A stretch of 64,000 nucleotides of DNA from Methanothrix soehngenii GP6 (GCF_000204415.1 NC_015416.1:2728001-2792000), one strand, 5' to 3'. Shown: positions 1 to 9,503, counted from the stretch's first letter. Numbers and translations are program-made. The notes: generated from the letters alone by a model not told the origin.

Positions 1-129
1 GGCGCAATAGACGAAAAGGAGCTTGTCGAGCTCTCAGAGGGAGAAGGCCTGCCTCCTGGAGCCAGATTTTGCGGTCTGGGCTTGAAGGCCAGATCGGCTC
101 TGGAATGGCTGAGACGCTACCGTACTTGA
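1..129 (+). CDS. C-terminal end of an unidentified protein (partial)
   Basis: An open frame enters from the left window edge and ends at a TGA at 127-129, giving the last 42 residues of a protein (ending LEWLRRYRT). The stretch is GC-rich and coding-like, with charged helical residues (EKELVELSEGEG) and one cysteine. Too little remains to assign a family. It runs in the same direction as the permease gene that starts 69 bases later. Confidence 0.5.
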   Translation, partial: GAIDEKELVELSEGEGLPPGARFCGLGLKARSALEWLRRYRT

Positions 130-198
130 GGCAAATGGCTGGGCAAGTCCTGTTCATCCCAAAGTTCATATCGTTGCAGCTCTAATTGAGAATCAGAG

Positions 199-1269
199 AT
201 GGAGAATGATCTGTCATGTCTATGGAGCCATAGAAATTGGCTCTTCGCCGTAACATTGCTTCTCATACTTCTCTCCTCTTACTTCCTCTGGCCGCTGCAG
301 GACGGCATTGTCTTGGGAATAGTCTTCACTTATCTAGGCCGTCCGGTGAGGGATCTGTTTGGAAAGAGAAGACAGATTGGCTCTCTGGCGGCTATTATCT
401 GCATCATCGCCCCATTATCCATTATATTTGCTGCCGGGGTCTTTGAGGCAGCATCTCAGCTCAGATGGCTGCAGAGCCATCGGGCGCAGATCGTAGCCAC
501 TGGCCAGGAGTTCATATCCAGCATTTACATTCCTCAATTCATCTTCGATGAGCTTTCCAGAGGCATGGACAATCTGATGGGAATAGGACTATCGATGCTC
601 ACCAGCTTGCCGGTATTCGATCTGGGAACGACGCTGACCCTCGGGCTTCTGAATCTCTTAATAGCCTTTTGTGTATGCTACTACCTGCTGGTGGATGGCG
701 ATAGGCTCCTCGGGGCAACGATAGATTTCTTGAGGCAGAAGAAGGGGGATTTTGAGCTTCGATGCCTGGGCAGAATTGATGGCATCTTAAGCGGCATCTA
801 TACGGGCAGCATCTCCACCGCCATGGTCTATGCGATCGCCTCCGTTCCCATATTCTATCTCTTCGACATTCCCAGGCCCCTGGCTATGGCCAGCATAATA
901 CTCCTGGCAGGGGTGGTGCCGTTTTTAACCTGGCTTGTCTTCCTCTTGACCGCCGTATCCAGATATATTGAGATGGGGCCGATGGAGGCAGCAGTCTTCT
1001 TCTTCGCGGCCTCGGTTCTGGTGGCAGCAGTGGAGCTGGTCGTCCGGCCCTATATCGTCTATGCCAGATCGTCGATCCATCCCATGCTGGTGCTGCTCGC
1101 ATTTCTGGGCGGAGGGCTTGTGGGCGGGGTCTTTGGATTCTTTCTCGCTCCCGCAATGCTGGGAACGATCTCTGGCATCTATCAGATGATAAAATCAGAA
1201 CTGACAGGGATTAAGAGAGGGCATCAGCTGGAGAAAGTGGATGCTTTTGCGGCCATTCAAAATAATTAA
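199..1269 (+). CDS. AI-2E family transporter (UPF0118-type permease)
   Basis: A 356-residue membrane protein. Hydrophobic segments are visible near residues 14-48, 60-85, 140-165, 205-260 and 265-335, with a long soluble stretch between the early and later groups. This is the layout of the AI-2E/PerM family, whose members have 6-8 membrane helices and usually 330-380 residues. The late motif with the glycine-rich run FLGGGLVGGVFGF is characteristic. Family members export small molecules or ions; the substrate cannot be read from the sequence. It stands alone, followed by about 320 bases of non-coding DNA. Confidence 0.85.
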   Translation: MENDLSCLWSHRNWLFAVTLLLILLSSYFLWPLQDGIVLGIVFTYLGRPVRDLFGKRRQIGSLAAIICIIAPLSIIFAAGVFEAASQLRWLQSHRAQIVATGQEFISSIYIPQFIFDELSRGMDNLMGIGLSMLTSLPVFDLGTTLTLGLLNLLIAFCVCYYLLVDGDRLLGATIDFLRQKKGDFELRCLGRIDGILSGIYTGSISTAMVYAIASVPIFYLFDIPRPLAMASIILLAGVVPFLTWLVFLLTAVSRYIEMGPMEAAVFFFAASVLVAAVELVVRPYIVYARSSIHPMLVLLAFLGGGLVGGVFGFFLAPAMLGTISGIYQMIKSELTGIKRGHQLEKVDAFAAIQNN

Positions 1270-1349
1270 TAAAACTCCAATAATGTAATGAATTCTGCGC
1301 ATTAATAATTCTTGTGCCAAAGATATTTTCATCTATATATTTCGGCCTC

Positions 1350-1450
1350 GTTAATGAACGAATACCGAAAAGTATATATTCGTTAATCGCAGTATAGCGT
1401 ATTGGCAAAAGTCAGAATTCTTTTTCCCTCCTACATCACAGACTTTTGCC
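1350..1450. promoter_or_regulatory. Non-coding gap with two inverted repeats
   Basis: The 1270-1594 gap has no gene. It contains an imperfect inverted repeat around a TATA-like AGTATATATT (about 1350-1387), which could be a promoter with a flanking operator. It also holds a perfect 10-bp inverted repeat, GGCAAAAGTC at 1404-1413 and GACTTTTGCC at 1441-1450, separated by a pyrimidine-rich loop containing CCCTCCTAC. A related structure occurs at about 54128-54195 on the other strand. Function unknown. Confidence 0.4.
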
Positions 1451-1594
1451 TCCCTCCTTATTGCCCTTTCACTGCCTTGTGACGGGCCGATTGCCTGAAG
1501 CTGATCGACTGCCCCGATCATCCATTATTTTTTAGTCGCAAAAAAAACCAAGACGGCAATCCATATATGCCTTGCCGTTTTCAACTTGGCCTGA

Positions 1595-2314
1595 ATGTTG
1601 AGCGACTTGCGCCTCTCCATTGTGGCAGAGCTGATAAAGGATCACGTCGCCTTAGACGGGATCGATGGATATTGCCAGGAGACGGGAGTGCAATGCTTTG
1701 ATTTTATCCCCATCGAGCCGGCTGACTTCCAGGGGAGGATACTGGCCATAGACGGCTCCAATGTCTCCGTCTGCGGCTGGTCTGTAGCAAGCATCAATCT
1801 GATCCGTTCGGGCTATGTGGTCTATCAGGGAAGAGACTGGAAGAGGACGGTCATCACCTTTAATGATATCTTCTTTGCCGATCCGGCAATTTCAGCCGAC
1901 CAGTTCGAGCCCCACTTGAGGCGCCTGGGCCAAAATCAGATCCGCCTTGCGGAAGAGGATTTAGATAGGCTCTCCACTTACTTCCGCGAGCTTCAGGAGT
2001 ACATATCCATAGACGACGCCATCACCGAGGCAAATCCCGGCGACATAATCCTCTATGACGGCAGCTTCGATGTCTTCGAGCCCCTGCGAGCAGCTCTCTC
2101 TCGTGTCTTTGAGCGAGCGGAGGAGAAAGGGGTCGCCCTCCTGGCAGTGGCCAAGTCCAGTTCGCTCTATTGGGGCGAGGGCATATCGCTTCATTTATTG
2201 GAATATGGAGCAGGATTGTATAGAGCTAATTTAGACGATTGCAGGATAATTCGAATTAGTAGGATAAGCGACCGAGCACCTGGTGCAAATGGATTTCAAA
2301 TTCAATCCGGTTAG
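1595..2314 (+). pseudogene. Truncated NurA-like nuclease (remnant copy)
   Basis: 239 residues that align with the first two thirds of the complete NurA encoded just downstream. Shared landmarks are DGSN near residue 53, NLIR-GYV, LDRLSTYFRELQEYI and LLAVAKSS. NurA nucleases are usually 330-450 residues. Here similarity stops after the KSSSLYWGEG region at about position 2190, and the last 40 residues are unrelated and AT-rich. The body is GC-rich (many CTC, GGC, GCC codons), unlike the AT-rich downstream nurA. It lacks the C-terminal part, including the last conserved acidic and histidine positions, so it is probably inactive. It looks like the 5' part of the original resident nurA left behind when a foreign copy was brought in. 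A functional short protein cannot be excluded. Confidence 0.7.
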
Positions 2315-2331
2315 ATATTCACGAATACAAT

Positions 2332-2375
2332 ATGAGGATTGGATGATAGACAAATGAGGATTGGATGATAGACAA
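2332..2375 (+). repeat. 22-bp tandem duplication at the nurA start
   Basis: The 22-base unit beginning ATGAGGATTGG and ending AGACAA occurs twice back to back (2332-2353 and 2354-2375). Each copy carries a GAGG ribosome site and an ATG. In the first copy the frame is MIDK followed directly by a stop; in the second it opens the full nurA frame at 2365. This marks a slip or junction event exactly at the boundary between the remnant and the complete gene. Confidence 0.85.
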
Positions 2376-3402
2376 GACTTCACTCGGAGCAATTGCCGAA
2401 CAGGTCAAGAATTATGTATTGATGGATAGCATAAGTCAATATTTTGAAGAAACTGGCGTTAGAGATAACGATTTTAAAGAAATTATTTCTGAAGATAAAT
2501 TTGAAGGAAATATTTATGCGGTGGATGGAAGCAATGGTATCATCTTTGATCTGCCATCTGTTAGTTTCAATCTAATACGAGCAGGATATGTATCCTATAT
2601 CGCTAAAAATTGGCAAAAAACCATCCTTTTCGATAAAGTCTTTAAAGCAGATCCAGATAACTATCGGTATCAGTTCGAGGCAGATCTTAGCAAGAGTTTT
2701 AATATCAATAGCAATTTTGTCTTGGCCAAAACAGAGCTGGATAGACTTTCAACATACTATAGAGAACTCCAAGAGTATATAGCTCTTTACGAAGCCATTT
2801 CTGACGCCAAAAAAGGAGACCTTGTGCTCTATGATGGAGATTTCGCGTATTGGATGGATCCATTTGGAGAAGTCCTCAAAATGATATTTGATGAAGCAGA
2901 GGACAAAGACTTGGATTTGCTGGCGATCAGTAAATCTAGCACTTTCTCATGGGGCAAAAGCTTTTCAAAACCTTTTATCCTTCATACCGGCTACGTTGGA
3001 AGTCAATTGATATCAAATAATCCATGGCATATAGAATTGAGTGAGAAAAATATAAAGCCACAGCCAAGAGGCAAGAATTGGAACGGAAAGATCTACGTTG
3101 TAAAACTGCATCCAAATTCTGAATTTGTTTTCCGGCTTGACGCGCCGCAGTATGTTTCAGTTCGAATTGATAATGCTTTGGGACATCTATCTGCATATTC
3201 AAAATCATCAGAATGCTTGGGCTACCCGCATGCCCTATTTAGAGCTCATAGAGATATAGCCATAAAAGATTTGGAAAGAGTGCATCTCAATAATCTCCTA
3301 TTAGATGAACTGAGTGATAGAGGTGTAAATGACAAATACATCCGCAACTCATTGAACTATCATATGATATTAGAAATGAAGCATGGGAGGAGAATAATAT
3401 GA
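2365..3402 (+). CDS. nurA: NurA, 5'-3' nuclease partner of HerA
   Basis: A 345-residue NurA-domain nuclease of normal length. It carries the metal-binding DGSNG near residue 53, the helical LDRLSTYYRELQEYI, LYDGDF, and the C-terminal conserved region around ALFRAHRDIAIKD that supplies late acidic and histidine positions. NurA works with the HerA translocase and Mre11-Rad50 to resect double-strand breaks into 3' overhangs. The start at 2365 follows a GAGG site and lies in the second copy of a 22-bp duplication. The stop overlaps the herA start (ATGA), which implies translational coupling. The gene is strikingly AT-rich (ATA, AAA, GAT codons) compared with the remnant upstream. Confidence 0.9.
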   Translation: MIDKTSLGAIAEQVKNYVLMDSISQYFEETGVRDNDFKEIISEDKFEGNIYAVDGSNGIIFDLPSVSFNLIRAGYVSYIAKNWQKTILFDKVFKADPDNYRYQFEADLSKSFNINSNFVLAKTELDRLSTYYRELQEYIALYEAISDAKKGDLVLYDGDFAYWMDPFGEVLKMIFDEAEDKDLDLLAISKSSTFSWGKSFSKPFILHTGYVGSQLISNNPWHIELSEKNIKPQPRGKNWNGKIYVVKLHPNSEFVFRLDAPQYVSVRIDNALGHLSAYSKSSECLGYPHALFRAHRDIAIKDLERVHLNNLLLDELSDRGVNDKYIRNSLNYHMILEMKHGRRII

Positions 3403-5021
3403 AAAATCAATTATCAATCATTGGAGACGACATAGGTTCGAATCTATTAGAAAGAAAGATAGTAGACAAAACGAAAACAACTACTTATAAGATTATATCA
3501 AAAGATGTCAGAGAATTCCATTTTATAATTCCATATGACGAAAGGGTCGAACTGGGCCAAATATTTTCTATCAAGGATTACAGCGTGAAAGATGACGAAA
3601 TTACATTCCTAGCAAGGGTTACGGATATTCAACATGATTCAAATTATGATGGAAAATGGGATACAACGCTTAAAGGAACGGCATTCTATGACGAGGACCA
3701 GATATTCAATAGAGTTGTAGCCGAGCCGCTTGGATGCATAACATTCAATAAAAAAATGGGAAAAAAAGAGTTCAAAAAATCAAAGACAATCCCCTTAAAG
3801 TTCTCTGAAGTAGAGAAAGCAAGTCTTGACGAATTTAGGTTTTTAACGGAGAAGATGGGCGACTTGGAAGTAGGGTATTTGAGAAATGGAAGTCAAGTCG
3901 TTGAAGAGATAGGCGTAAAACTAAATAGTGAGATCATGGATCATCATATGGGCGTTTTCGCGACCACCGGAATGGGAAAATCAAATTTTATGAAGGTTTT
4001 TGCGGCTTCATGCATGAAGAAAGCCTCAATGGGTGAATCAAAACTAGGCCTTCTACTTGCAGATCCACATGGGGAATATCTCATGGGAAGTGCCAAAAAT
4101 AATACTAAAGGCTTACTTCATTTAAGTGAGTACAAAAATGGTTTAAGATGCTATTCCACCAACAACAAAAATGCAAAAGAAAATGCCGAAGTTGAGACTT
4201 TAAAGATAGGAATAAGAGATATAAATCCAACTGATATCTTGCCACTATTTGGGGAATGGCGGCCCGCTCAAAAAGAAGCTATCGAAATCATGGATTCTGA
4301 AAACGCGGCCGATTGGCTTGAGAGTTTTAAAGAGAATAGAGAGTTAGTAATAAAGGATATTCATGAAAAAACAATTGAAGTAATTAAAAGAAGACTGAAT
4401 TTGCTTCTTCGATACAGCTATATAGATGAAAAAAATTCCAGCATCGATAAAATTATCAAGCAACTCAAAGAAGGAAAGGTTATTCTTATAGATATGGAAG
4501 GAATTAAGGAAAGAAGCGAGCTATTCCTTCTTTCGCTACTTTCTCGTCGCATCCTTGATGAATATCAAAAAGATAGTCTGGATAATGATAAAAATACTTG
4601 CCTTATAGCAATTGAAGAGGCGCAAAGAGTCCTTGGTGGCGGAGATGGCAGCATCTCTGGATTCGAAATTATAGCCAGAGAAGGAAGAAAGTTTGGCGTT
4701 GGCCTATGCGCGATAACTCAGCAGCCGAAATTAGTAGACAAGCTATTGTTATCTCAGTTCAATACATTAGTTATAATGGGCCTTGGTGATAGAAATGATA
4801 GAAAATGCTTAGAGGAATCTGCAAAACAGGATTTGACAACTCTTGATGTAGAAATCCAAACTTTGGAAAAAGGTGAAGCAATAATAAGCACACTAAAGGT
4901 GCCTTTCCCTATTCCTGTCACCATTCATTTGTATGAAGATTACATAAAGCAATTGAAAGAGCAGGATAAAGACCTGAATCGCAGTAGCAGAGGCAAGAAG
5001 CTAGTTAGACCACCTAATTAA
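3399..5021 (+). CDS. herA: HerA, bipolar DNA helicase/translocase
   Basis: A 540-residue FtsK/HerA-type ATPase. The N-terminal ~120 residues form the HAS-barrel region. Walker A (TTGMGKSN) lies near residue 190, Walker B (LIAIEEAQRV) near 405, and an arginine-rich IIAREGRKFGVGL with ITQQP follows, typical of hexameric HerA. HerA forms a ring that drives NurA along DNA during end resection. It overlaps nurA by 4 bases and is followed 20 bases later by mre11, so all four genes should be co-transcribed. The whole gene has the AT-rich codon use of the block that ends inside rad50. Confidence 0.93.
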   Translation: MKNQLSIIGDDIGSNLLERKIVDKTKTTTYKIISKDVREFHFIIPYDERVELGQIFSIKDYSVKDDEITFLARVTDIQHDSNYDGKWDTTLKGTAFYDEDQIFNRVVAEPLGCITFNKKMGKKEFKKSKTIPLKFSEVEKASLDEFRFLTEKMGDLEVGYLRNGSQVVEEIGVKLNSEIMDHHMGVFATTGMGKSNFMKVFAASCMKKASMGESKLGLLLADPHGEYLMGSAKNNTKGLLHLSEYKNGLRCYSTNNKNAKENAEVETLKIGIRDINPTDILPLFGEWRPAQKEAIEIMDSENAADWLESFKENRELVIKDIHEKTIEVIKRRLNLLLRYSYIDEKNSSIDKIIKQLKEGKVILIDMEGIKERSELFLLSLLSRRILDEYQKDSLDNDKNTCLIAIEEAQRVLGGGDGSISGFEIIAREGRKFGVGLCAITQQPKLVDKLLLSQFNTLVIMGLGDRNDRKCLEESAKQDLTTLDVEIQTLEKGEAIISTLKVPFPIPVTIHLYEDYIKQLKEQDKDLNRSSRGKKLVRPPN

Positions 5022-5041
5022 ATTGCGGAGCATTAAGAAAA

Positions 5042-6190
5042 ATGAAGATAGTTCACATGTCAGATTCGCATCTAGGTTTTTCTGCCTATAATAAGGTAGA
5101 TCAATACGGCAGAAATATCATTGAAGAAAAAATCTATCAAGGTTTTGAGCATGCAATAGACAAAATAATTAAAGATATAAAACCAGATGCAATTGTGCAT
5201 GCAGGGGATGTATTTCATCATGTAAGACCTAGAATACGAACGCTATACGTATTTAAAAGTGCAATAGAAAAGCTAGATAAAAAAAAGATACCCACAATTA
5301 TTATTAGTGGAAATCATGATGCTCCTAAGTCGTCATCAACTACCAGTCCTTTCTCTCTCTTTGAAGGTCTAGAGCATATTCATGTAGTACATCGCAATGA
5401 ATATGAAAGCATTCCAATTAGAGACTATGTCTTTCATTGCATACCATTCTGCCTTGATAATAGGGCATACTTGGATGAATTCAGCAAAATAAAACCAACA
5501 GGTTCTGACGTTCTCGTTATGCATGGTCTTATCGAATCACTGAAAGATAAACGCCTTAGGACAGTTGGCGAACATGAACTTAGTGATAGCTTTCTCAAGA
5601 GTTATTTTTCATACATAGCGCTAGGGCATTATCATAACCAAGCTCAAATTGCAGAGAATGCATGGTATAGCGGATCTATTGAATATTTTAATTTTGGCGA
5701 GTCATCTGATAAGAAAGGAATTCTTCTTGTAGATCTTGATACAAATAATGTGGAACAAATAGATTTAAGGCCAAAGTATATGATTGACCATCCTGCAATA
5801 GATTGCACCGGATTTTCAACTGCGGATTTGGCGGAAGAACTCTTAGACTTATGCAACGAAGAGGATATTAAGGACAAAATAGTCAGGATAAATTTGAAAA
5901 ATGTTTCAAGAGCCGCATTTAAGAGTATTGATCCTTCATACAGAACAAGGTTGGGTTCCTCTGCGTTATTTCTAAAGATAAGAGTCGAATATTACGATGA
6001 TGAAGAAAACGATAATATTCAATTGGATTCCACACAACTCGATGAGGCTTTTTCAAGATTTTTAGAAGAAGAATCACAAAAAAATAAGATTAGTAGCGAA
6101 ATATCAAAAGATGTTACTACATATGGAAGAGATGTTATGAAAAGAGCAATTTCAATTCATAACTTAGGGAGACTTCATGCTTCTGAATAA
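5042..6190 (+). CDS. mre11: Mre11, DNA repair exo/endonuclease
   Basis: A 382-residue calcineurin-like phosphoesterase with all Mre11 motifs in order: DSHLG (D8, H10), HAGDVFHH, GNHD with downstream PKSS, MHGLIES, and GHYHNQ. These residues bind two manganese ions. Mre11 with Rad50 senses and trims DNA double-strand breaks. Its end overlaps the rad50 start by 14 bases. The C-terminal ~100 residues correspond to the capping and Rad50-binding region. AT-rich like its upstream neighbours. Confidence 0.93.
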   Translation: MKIVHMSDSHLGFSAYNKVDQYGRNIIEEKIYQGFEHAIDKIIKDIKPDAIVHAGDVFHHVRPRIRTLYVFKSAIEKLDKKKIPTIIISGNHDAPKSSSTTSPFSLFEGLEHIHVVHRNEYESIPIRDYVFHCIPFCLDNRAYLDEFSKIKPTGSDVLVMHGLIESLKDKRLRTVGEHELSDSFLKSYFSYIALGHYHNQAQIAENAWYSGSIEYFNFGESSDKKGILLVDLDTNNVEQIDLRPKYMIDHPAIDCTGFSTADLAEELLDLCNEEDIKDKIVRINLKNVSRAAFKSIDPSYRTRLGSSALFLKIRVEYYDDEENDNIQLDSTQLDEAFSRFLEEESQKNKISSEISKDVTTYGRDVMKRAISIHNLGRLHASE

Positions 6191-9100
6191 ACTTGTTTTA
6201 CGTAATTTTAAAAAGTATAGACGCGCGACAATTGAATTTCAGGAAGGATTGACAGGTATCATTGGTAGTAATGGTTCAGGAAAAAGTACAATAGTAGAAG
6301 CAATCGCATGGGCACTATATGGTAATAAGGCATCATTAATCAAGAGAAATCTTATAAAAAATACCCATGCTAATGAAAATGAGCCCGTTGAAATAACACT
6401 ATTTATTAGTCAAGATAATATAGATATGAAAATAATTAGGAACATGAAAGGAAAAAACCTGATTCCTGATGCAACACTATATATAAATGATGATATAATA
6501 TCTTCTGGAACACGAGATGTAGATAAAATGCTTGAAGAAATTCTCAATATCAGCTATCAGGATTTCATGAAGACCTTCTACGCCCGGCAAAAGGACCTGG
6601 ACAACCTCCTCAAAGAGGGAGGAATGGGAAAGAGGGAGTATCTGCTCAAGCTCCTGGGATTGGAGGACATAAAGGAGAGCGCCCTGGAGCAGATCAAATC
6701 CGATCGATCAAGCCTTGAAGACCAGAGAAGCCGGCTGGCCGGAGCCTTGGGGGAGATCGGGGAGGTCCAGGCCCGGCTGATGGAGGCGTCACGGGAGATA
6801 TCCTTTGTCAGAGAGGGGCTGGTGGAGGGGGAAAGATGCGAAGCCCAATTGCTGGGGGAGAAGGAGTTGCGGCTCATGGAACTGGATGTTCTTAACCAGA
6901 AGATGAACTCTTATGGCATTCTGGCGGAGAGGGCCTCCCGGCTGCAGGAGGAAGCCAGGAGCCTGGAGGTTCTCATAGCCAGAGATGAAGGGCGTCTGAA
7001 GGAGATCGAGGCATCAAAGAGGCTTCTCGAAAAGATCGGTCCCGCTCTGGATAGGCTGACCGGAGTCCTGTCAAGGCTCGAGCTGCTTGAGCCCAGGAGG
7101 AACCTGTACGAGGAGATCTCCAGGAAAATAGCAGTGGCAAAGTCTCGACTGGAGGGAGATAGAGCTGCTCTGGAGAAGGATGAGAAGAGGCTCGTGCAGC
7201 TTGAAGGGGATAGGGCCAGGCTCGATGAGCTTCTGCCCCAGGAAGAGGATTACAAAGAGGTTCAAGTGCTCCTGGCCAGGTTGGAAGAGCTGCGAGAGAG
7301 GTATGCCAAAATCAGCCTGAGCCAGAAAGAGGATGCTATCAGGCTACAAGGAGCAAGGTCGAACCTGGTCCGAGCGGACAGATCTATAGAGGATCTGCAA
7401 AGAGCGTCTGCCAGGTACGAAGAGCTTTGGCCGGCAATAGAAGAAGAGAAGAGGCTGAAAGTTGAGCAGACGAAGCTTTCCGGAGAGAAGGAGAGGCAAC
7501 GAGAGCTTGACCTTCTGGAGAGCCAGAAAAAGGCCCTGGCGGGCAGGATAGCAGCCCTGCGGGAGGCAGCAGCAAAAATCCGGGAGAATCTTCTGGGCCT
7601 GGGAGACCTGGAAGGAAGAGAGGGAGAGCTGCGCCGGCAGGATAGGGACCTTGATTCTCTCGGATCCGAGCTGAACAACGCTTTGGCCGACCTCAGGGGG
7701 AGCCTGAAGGTTCAGGAGAATACGTATCTGGAAAATGAGAGGGCACTTAAAAAGGTCAGTACTCTGGGAAGGGAGGGGCTCTGTCCCACCTGCGAGAGGC
7801 CAATAGAGGGCCAGAGGGATCTGCTCCTCGGAAAGTACCAGTTCGCTCTGGCCCAGGCAAAAGAGGAGAGGGAGAAGCTGAAGGGAATGGCGGCCTCACT
7901 CACTGAGAAGATCGAGGGGGTGGCAAGCTCTCGTAGCCGGCTGGCCGGGGCCTTCGAGGATCTGAATGCCAAAAAGAGCCTGCGCTCTGCTCTGCAGGCG
8001 GATATGAGAAATGCCGATTTGCAGATAAAAGAGGCCACTGAAGAGATGGAAGGGATCATGGCTATGGTCGGATCTTTTGGTCCTGTCTCCTTTGACGCCA
8101 AAAGGCTCCAGGATGTCGAAGCCGCTCTGACAAAGCTCGCGCCAATGGCGGAGGAGTGCCAGGGCCTGGCAGTGCGAAAAGAGGAGCTGCCCCGGAGGGT
8201 ACTGGAACGGGAGGCGATAAAAGAAGAGATAGAGACACTGGCCAAGAGAGGGGAGCATCTGGAGGAGCAGATCAGAGAGCTGGGCTACTCAGAATCTCAA
8301 TATATCGAGGCTAAAAGATTGTGGGAGAGCTGCAAGTTCCCGCACGAGCAGTTTATCACCCTTCTGGAGAGGACAAAGGAGATCCCGGCTCTGGAGGAGA
8401 AGATTGCTCTTCAGAGGAGCGAGATAGAAAAAGCCTCCCGGTCCCTGGTGGAGCTGGAGAGATCTGTCAAGGATCTGGGCTTTGATCCGGAAGAGTACAG
8501 CTCTTTACTGGCAGAGAGAAAGAGGCTGGCCCAGGCGGAGGAAGAAGCCAATAAAATAAAAATCCGGCTGGCTCTTGAGCCCGAGGTCAAAGAAAAGCTG
8601 GCCGAGTCTCAAGGTGCCCTGGAAGCCAGGCAATTGGATATCGCCCGGATAAGGGCGGAGATGGAGTCATTGGCCTACAGCCAGAGGACCCATGAGATGG
8701 CAAAACTTGCCCTGGCCGAGGCGGAGAGGAATCTCGTGGCATCGCAAAAGGAACTGTCCGACAAAAGGATTCGCCTTGGCGTCCTGGAAGCGGAACTGGC
8801 AAGGCTGAAAGAAGAGGAGAAGAGAAAGAAGGAGCACCAAAAGAGGCTGGAAGAGACCTCGAGGAGGCTGGAGGTGGTGGAGATGACCCGAGGCCTTGTC
8901 AACGATTTTATGGATCAGGTTCTGATCAGGGTGAAAAACGATATCGCCAAAGCGGCCAGCGAAATCCTGGAGGAGGTCTCAGGCAAGTACAGCCTGCTGA
9001 AGATCGACGACGACTTCAACATTCAGGTGGAGGACGGCGGCAATTACTACCCCATCTCCCGCTACTCCGGCGGGGAGATCGATATGATCGCCGTATCGGT

Positions 9101-9356
9101 GCGGGTGGCCATAAGCGAGTACTTGATGCGCTTCGGCCCGGATGGTGAGAGCTACTCCTTCCTGATCTTAGACGAGGTCTTCGGCAGCCAGGATATCGAG
9201 CACCGGGAGAAGATGATCCAGATGTTAAGAAGCTTAGAAGAGCGTTTTCCCCAGATAATCGCCATCAGCCACATCAGCGACGTGCAGGGGCAGTTCGACA
9301 ATACATTGCTGGTGGTGGAGGACGAGCTGGGCAACAGCCGGGTAGAGGCAATTTGA
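6177..9356 (+). CDS. rad50: Rad50, SMC-like ATPase (compositional chimera)
   Basis: 1059 residues, somewhat longer than most archaeal Rad50 (about 850-900), with the extra length in the coiled coil. Walker A (GSNGSGKST) is near residue 33, the zinc-hook CPTC near 537, the ABC signature SRYSGGEID near 965, and Walker B with D-loop (LILDEVFGSQD) near 1000. The central part is heptad-like, rich in E, K, R and L. Codon use switches abruptly at about position 6560-6580 (residue ~130): before it AT-rich (ATA, AAT, GAT), after it GC-rich (CTG, GAG, CGG). The N-terminal ATPase lobe therefore matches the AT-rich nurA-herA-mre11 block, and the rest matches the host. The frame is intact, so a working hybrid is plausible. 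Confidence 0.93.
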   Translation: MLLNKLVLRNFKKYRRATIEFQEGLTGIIGSNGSGKSTIVEAIAWALYGNKASLIKRNLIKNTHANENEPVEITLFISQDNIDMKIIRNMKGKNLIPDATLYINDDIISSGTRDVDKMLEEILNISYQDFMKTFYARQKDLDNLLKEGGMGKREYLLKLLGLEDIKESALEQIKSDRSSLEDQRSRLAGALGEIGEVQARLMEASREISFVREGLVEGERCEAQLLGEKELRLMELDVLNQKMNSYGILAERASRLQEEARSLEVLIARDEGRLKEIEASKRLLEKIGPALDRLTGVLSRLELLEPRRNLYEEISRKIAVAKSRLEGDRAALEKDEKRLVQLEGDRARLDELLPQEEDYKEVQVLLARLEELRERYAKISLSQKEDAIRLQGARSNLVRADRSIEDLQRASARYEELWPAIEEEKRLKVEQTKLSGEKERQRELDLLESQKKALAGRIAALREAAAKIRENLLGLGDLEGREGELRRQDRDLDSLGSELNNALADLRGSLKVQENTYLENERALKKVSTLGREGLCPTCERPIEGQRDLLLGKYQFALAQAKEEREKLKGMAASLTEKIEGVASSRSRLAGAFEDLNAKKSLRSALQADMRNADLQIKEATEEMEGIMAMVGSFGPVSFDAKRLQDVEAALTKLAPMAEECQGLAVRKEELPRRVLEREAIKEEIETLAKRGEHLEEQIRELGYSESQYIEAKRLWESCKFPHEQFITLLERTKEIPALEEKIALQRSEIEKASRSLVELERSVKDLGFDPEEYSSLLAERKRLAQAEEEANKIKIRLALEPEVKEKLAESQGALEARQLDIARIRAEMESLAYSQRTHEMAKLALAEAERNLVASQKELSDKRIRLGVLEAELARLKEEEKRKKEHQKRLEETSRRLEVVEMTRGLVNDFMDQVLIRVKNDIAKAASEILEEVSGKYSLLKIDDDFNIQVEDGGNYYPISRYSGGEIDMIAVSVRVAISEYLMRFGPDGESYSFLILDEVFGSQDIEHREKMIQMLRSLEERFPQIIAISHISDVQGQFDNTLLVVEDELGNSRVEAI

Positions 9357-9357
9357 T

Positions 9358-9492
9358 TTGATCTATCAACTCACCATCCAGCTGAAAGCACAGCGGTTCC
9401 TTAAGAAGCTAAAAAAGAAAAATCCGGATGCAGCGTCAGAAGTAGTAATGGATATATTTGAGCTAAAAAATGATCCCAAGACATCGATGTGA
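9358..9492 (+). pseudogene. RelE/ParE-type toxin, N-terminal fragment
   Basis: A 44-codon frame starting at a possible TTG two bases after the rad50 stop reads like the beginning of a RelE/ParE mRNA interferase (IYQLTIQLKAQRFLKKLKKK), with the typical FLKKL helix. It stops at 9490-9492 at about half the usual 85-95 residues, so the catalytic C-terminal strands are missing. Probably a decayed toxin gene. The small gene after it may be its antitoxin. Confidence 0.45.
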
Positions 9493-9503
9493 GTTTATAA
9501 AAG

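Noticed and set aside
7262-8258. Long minus-strand frames (serine/arginine-rich) inside rad50
   Set aside because: Antisense shadows of GC-rich coiled-coil codons; no ribosome sites and low-complexity composition.
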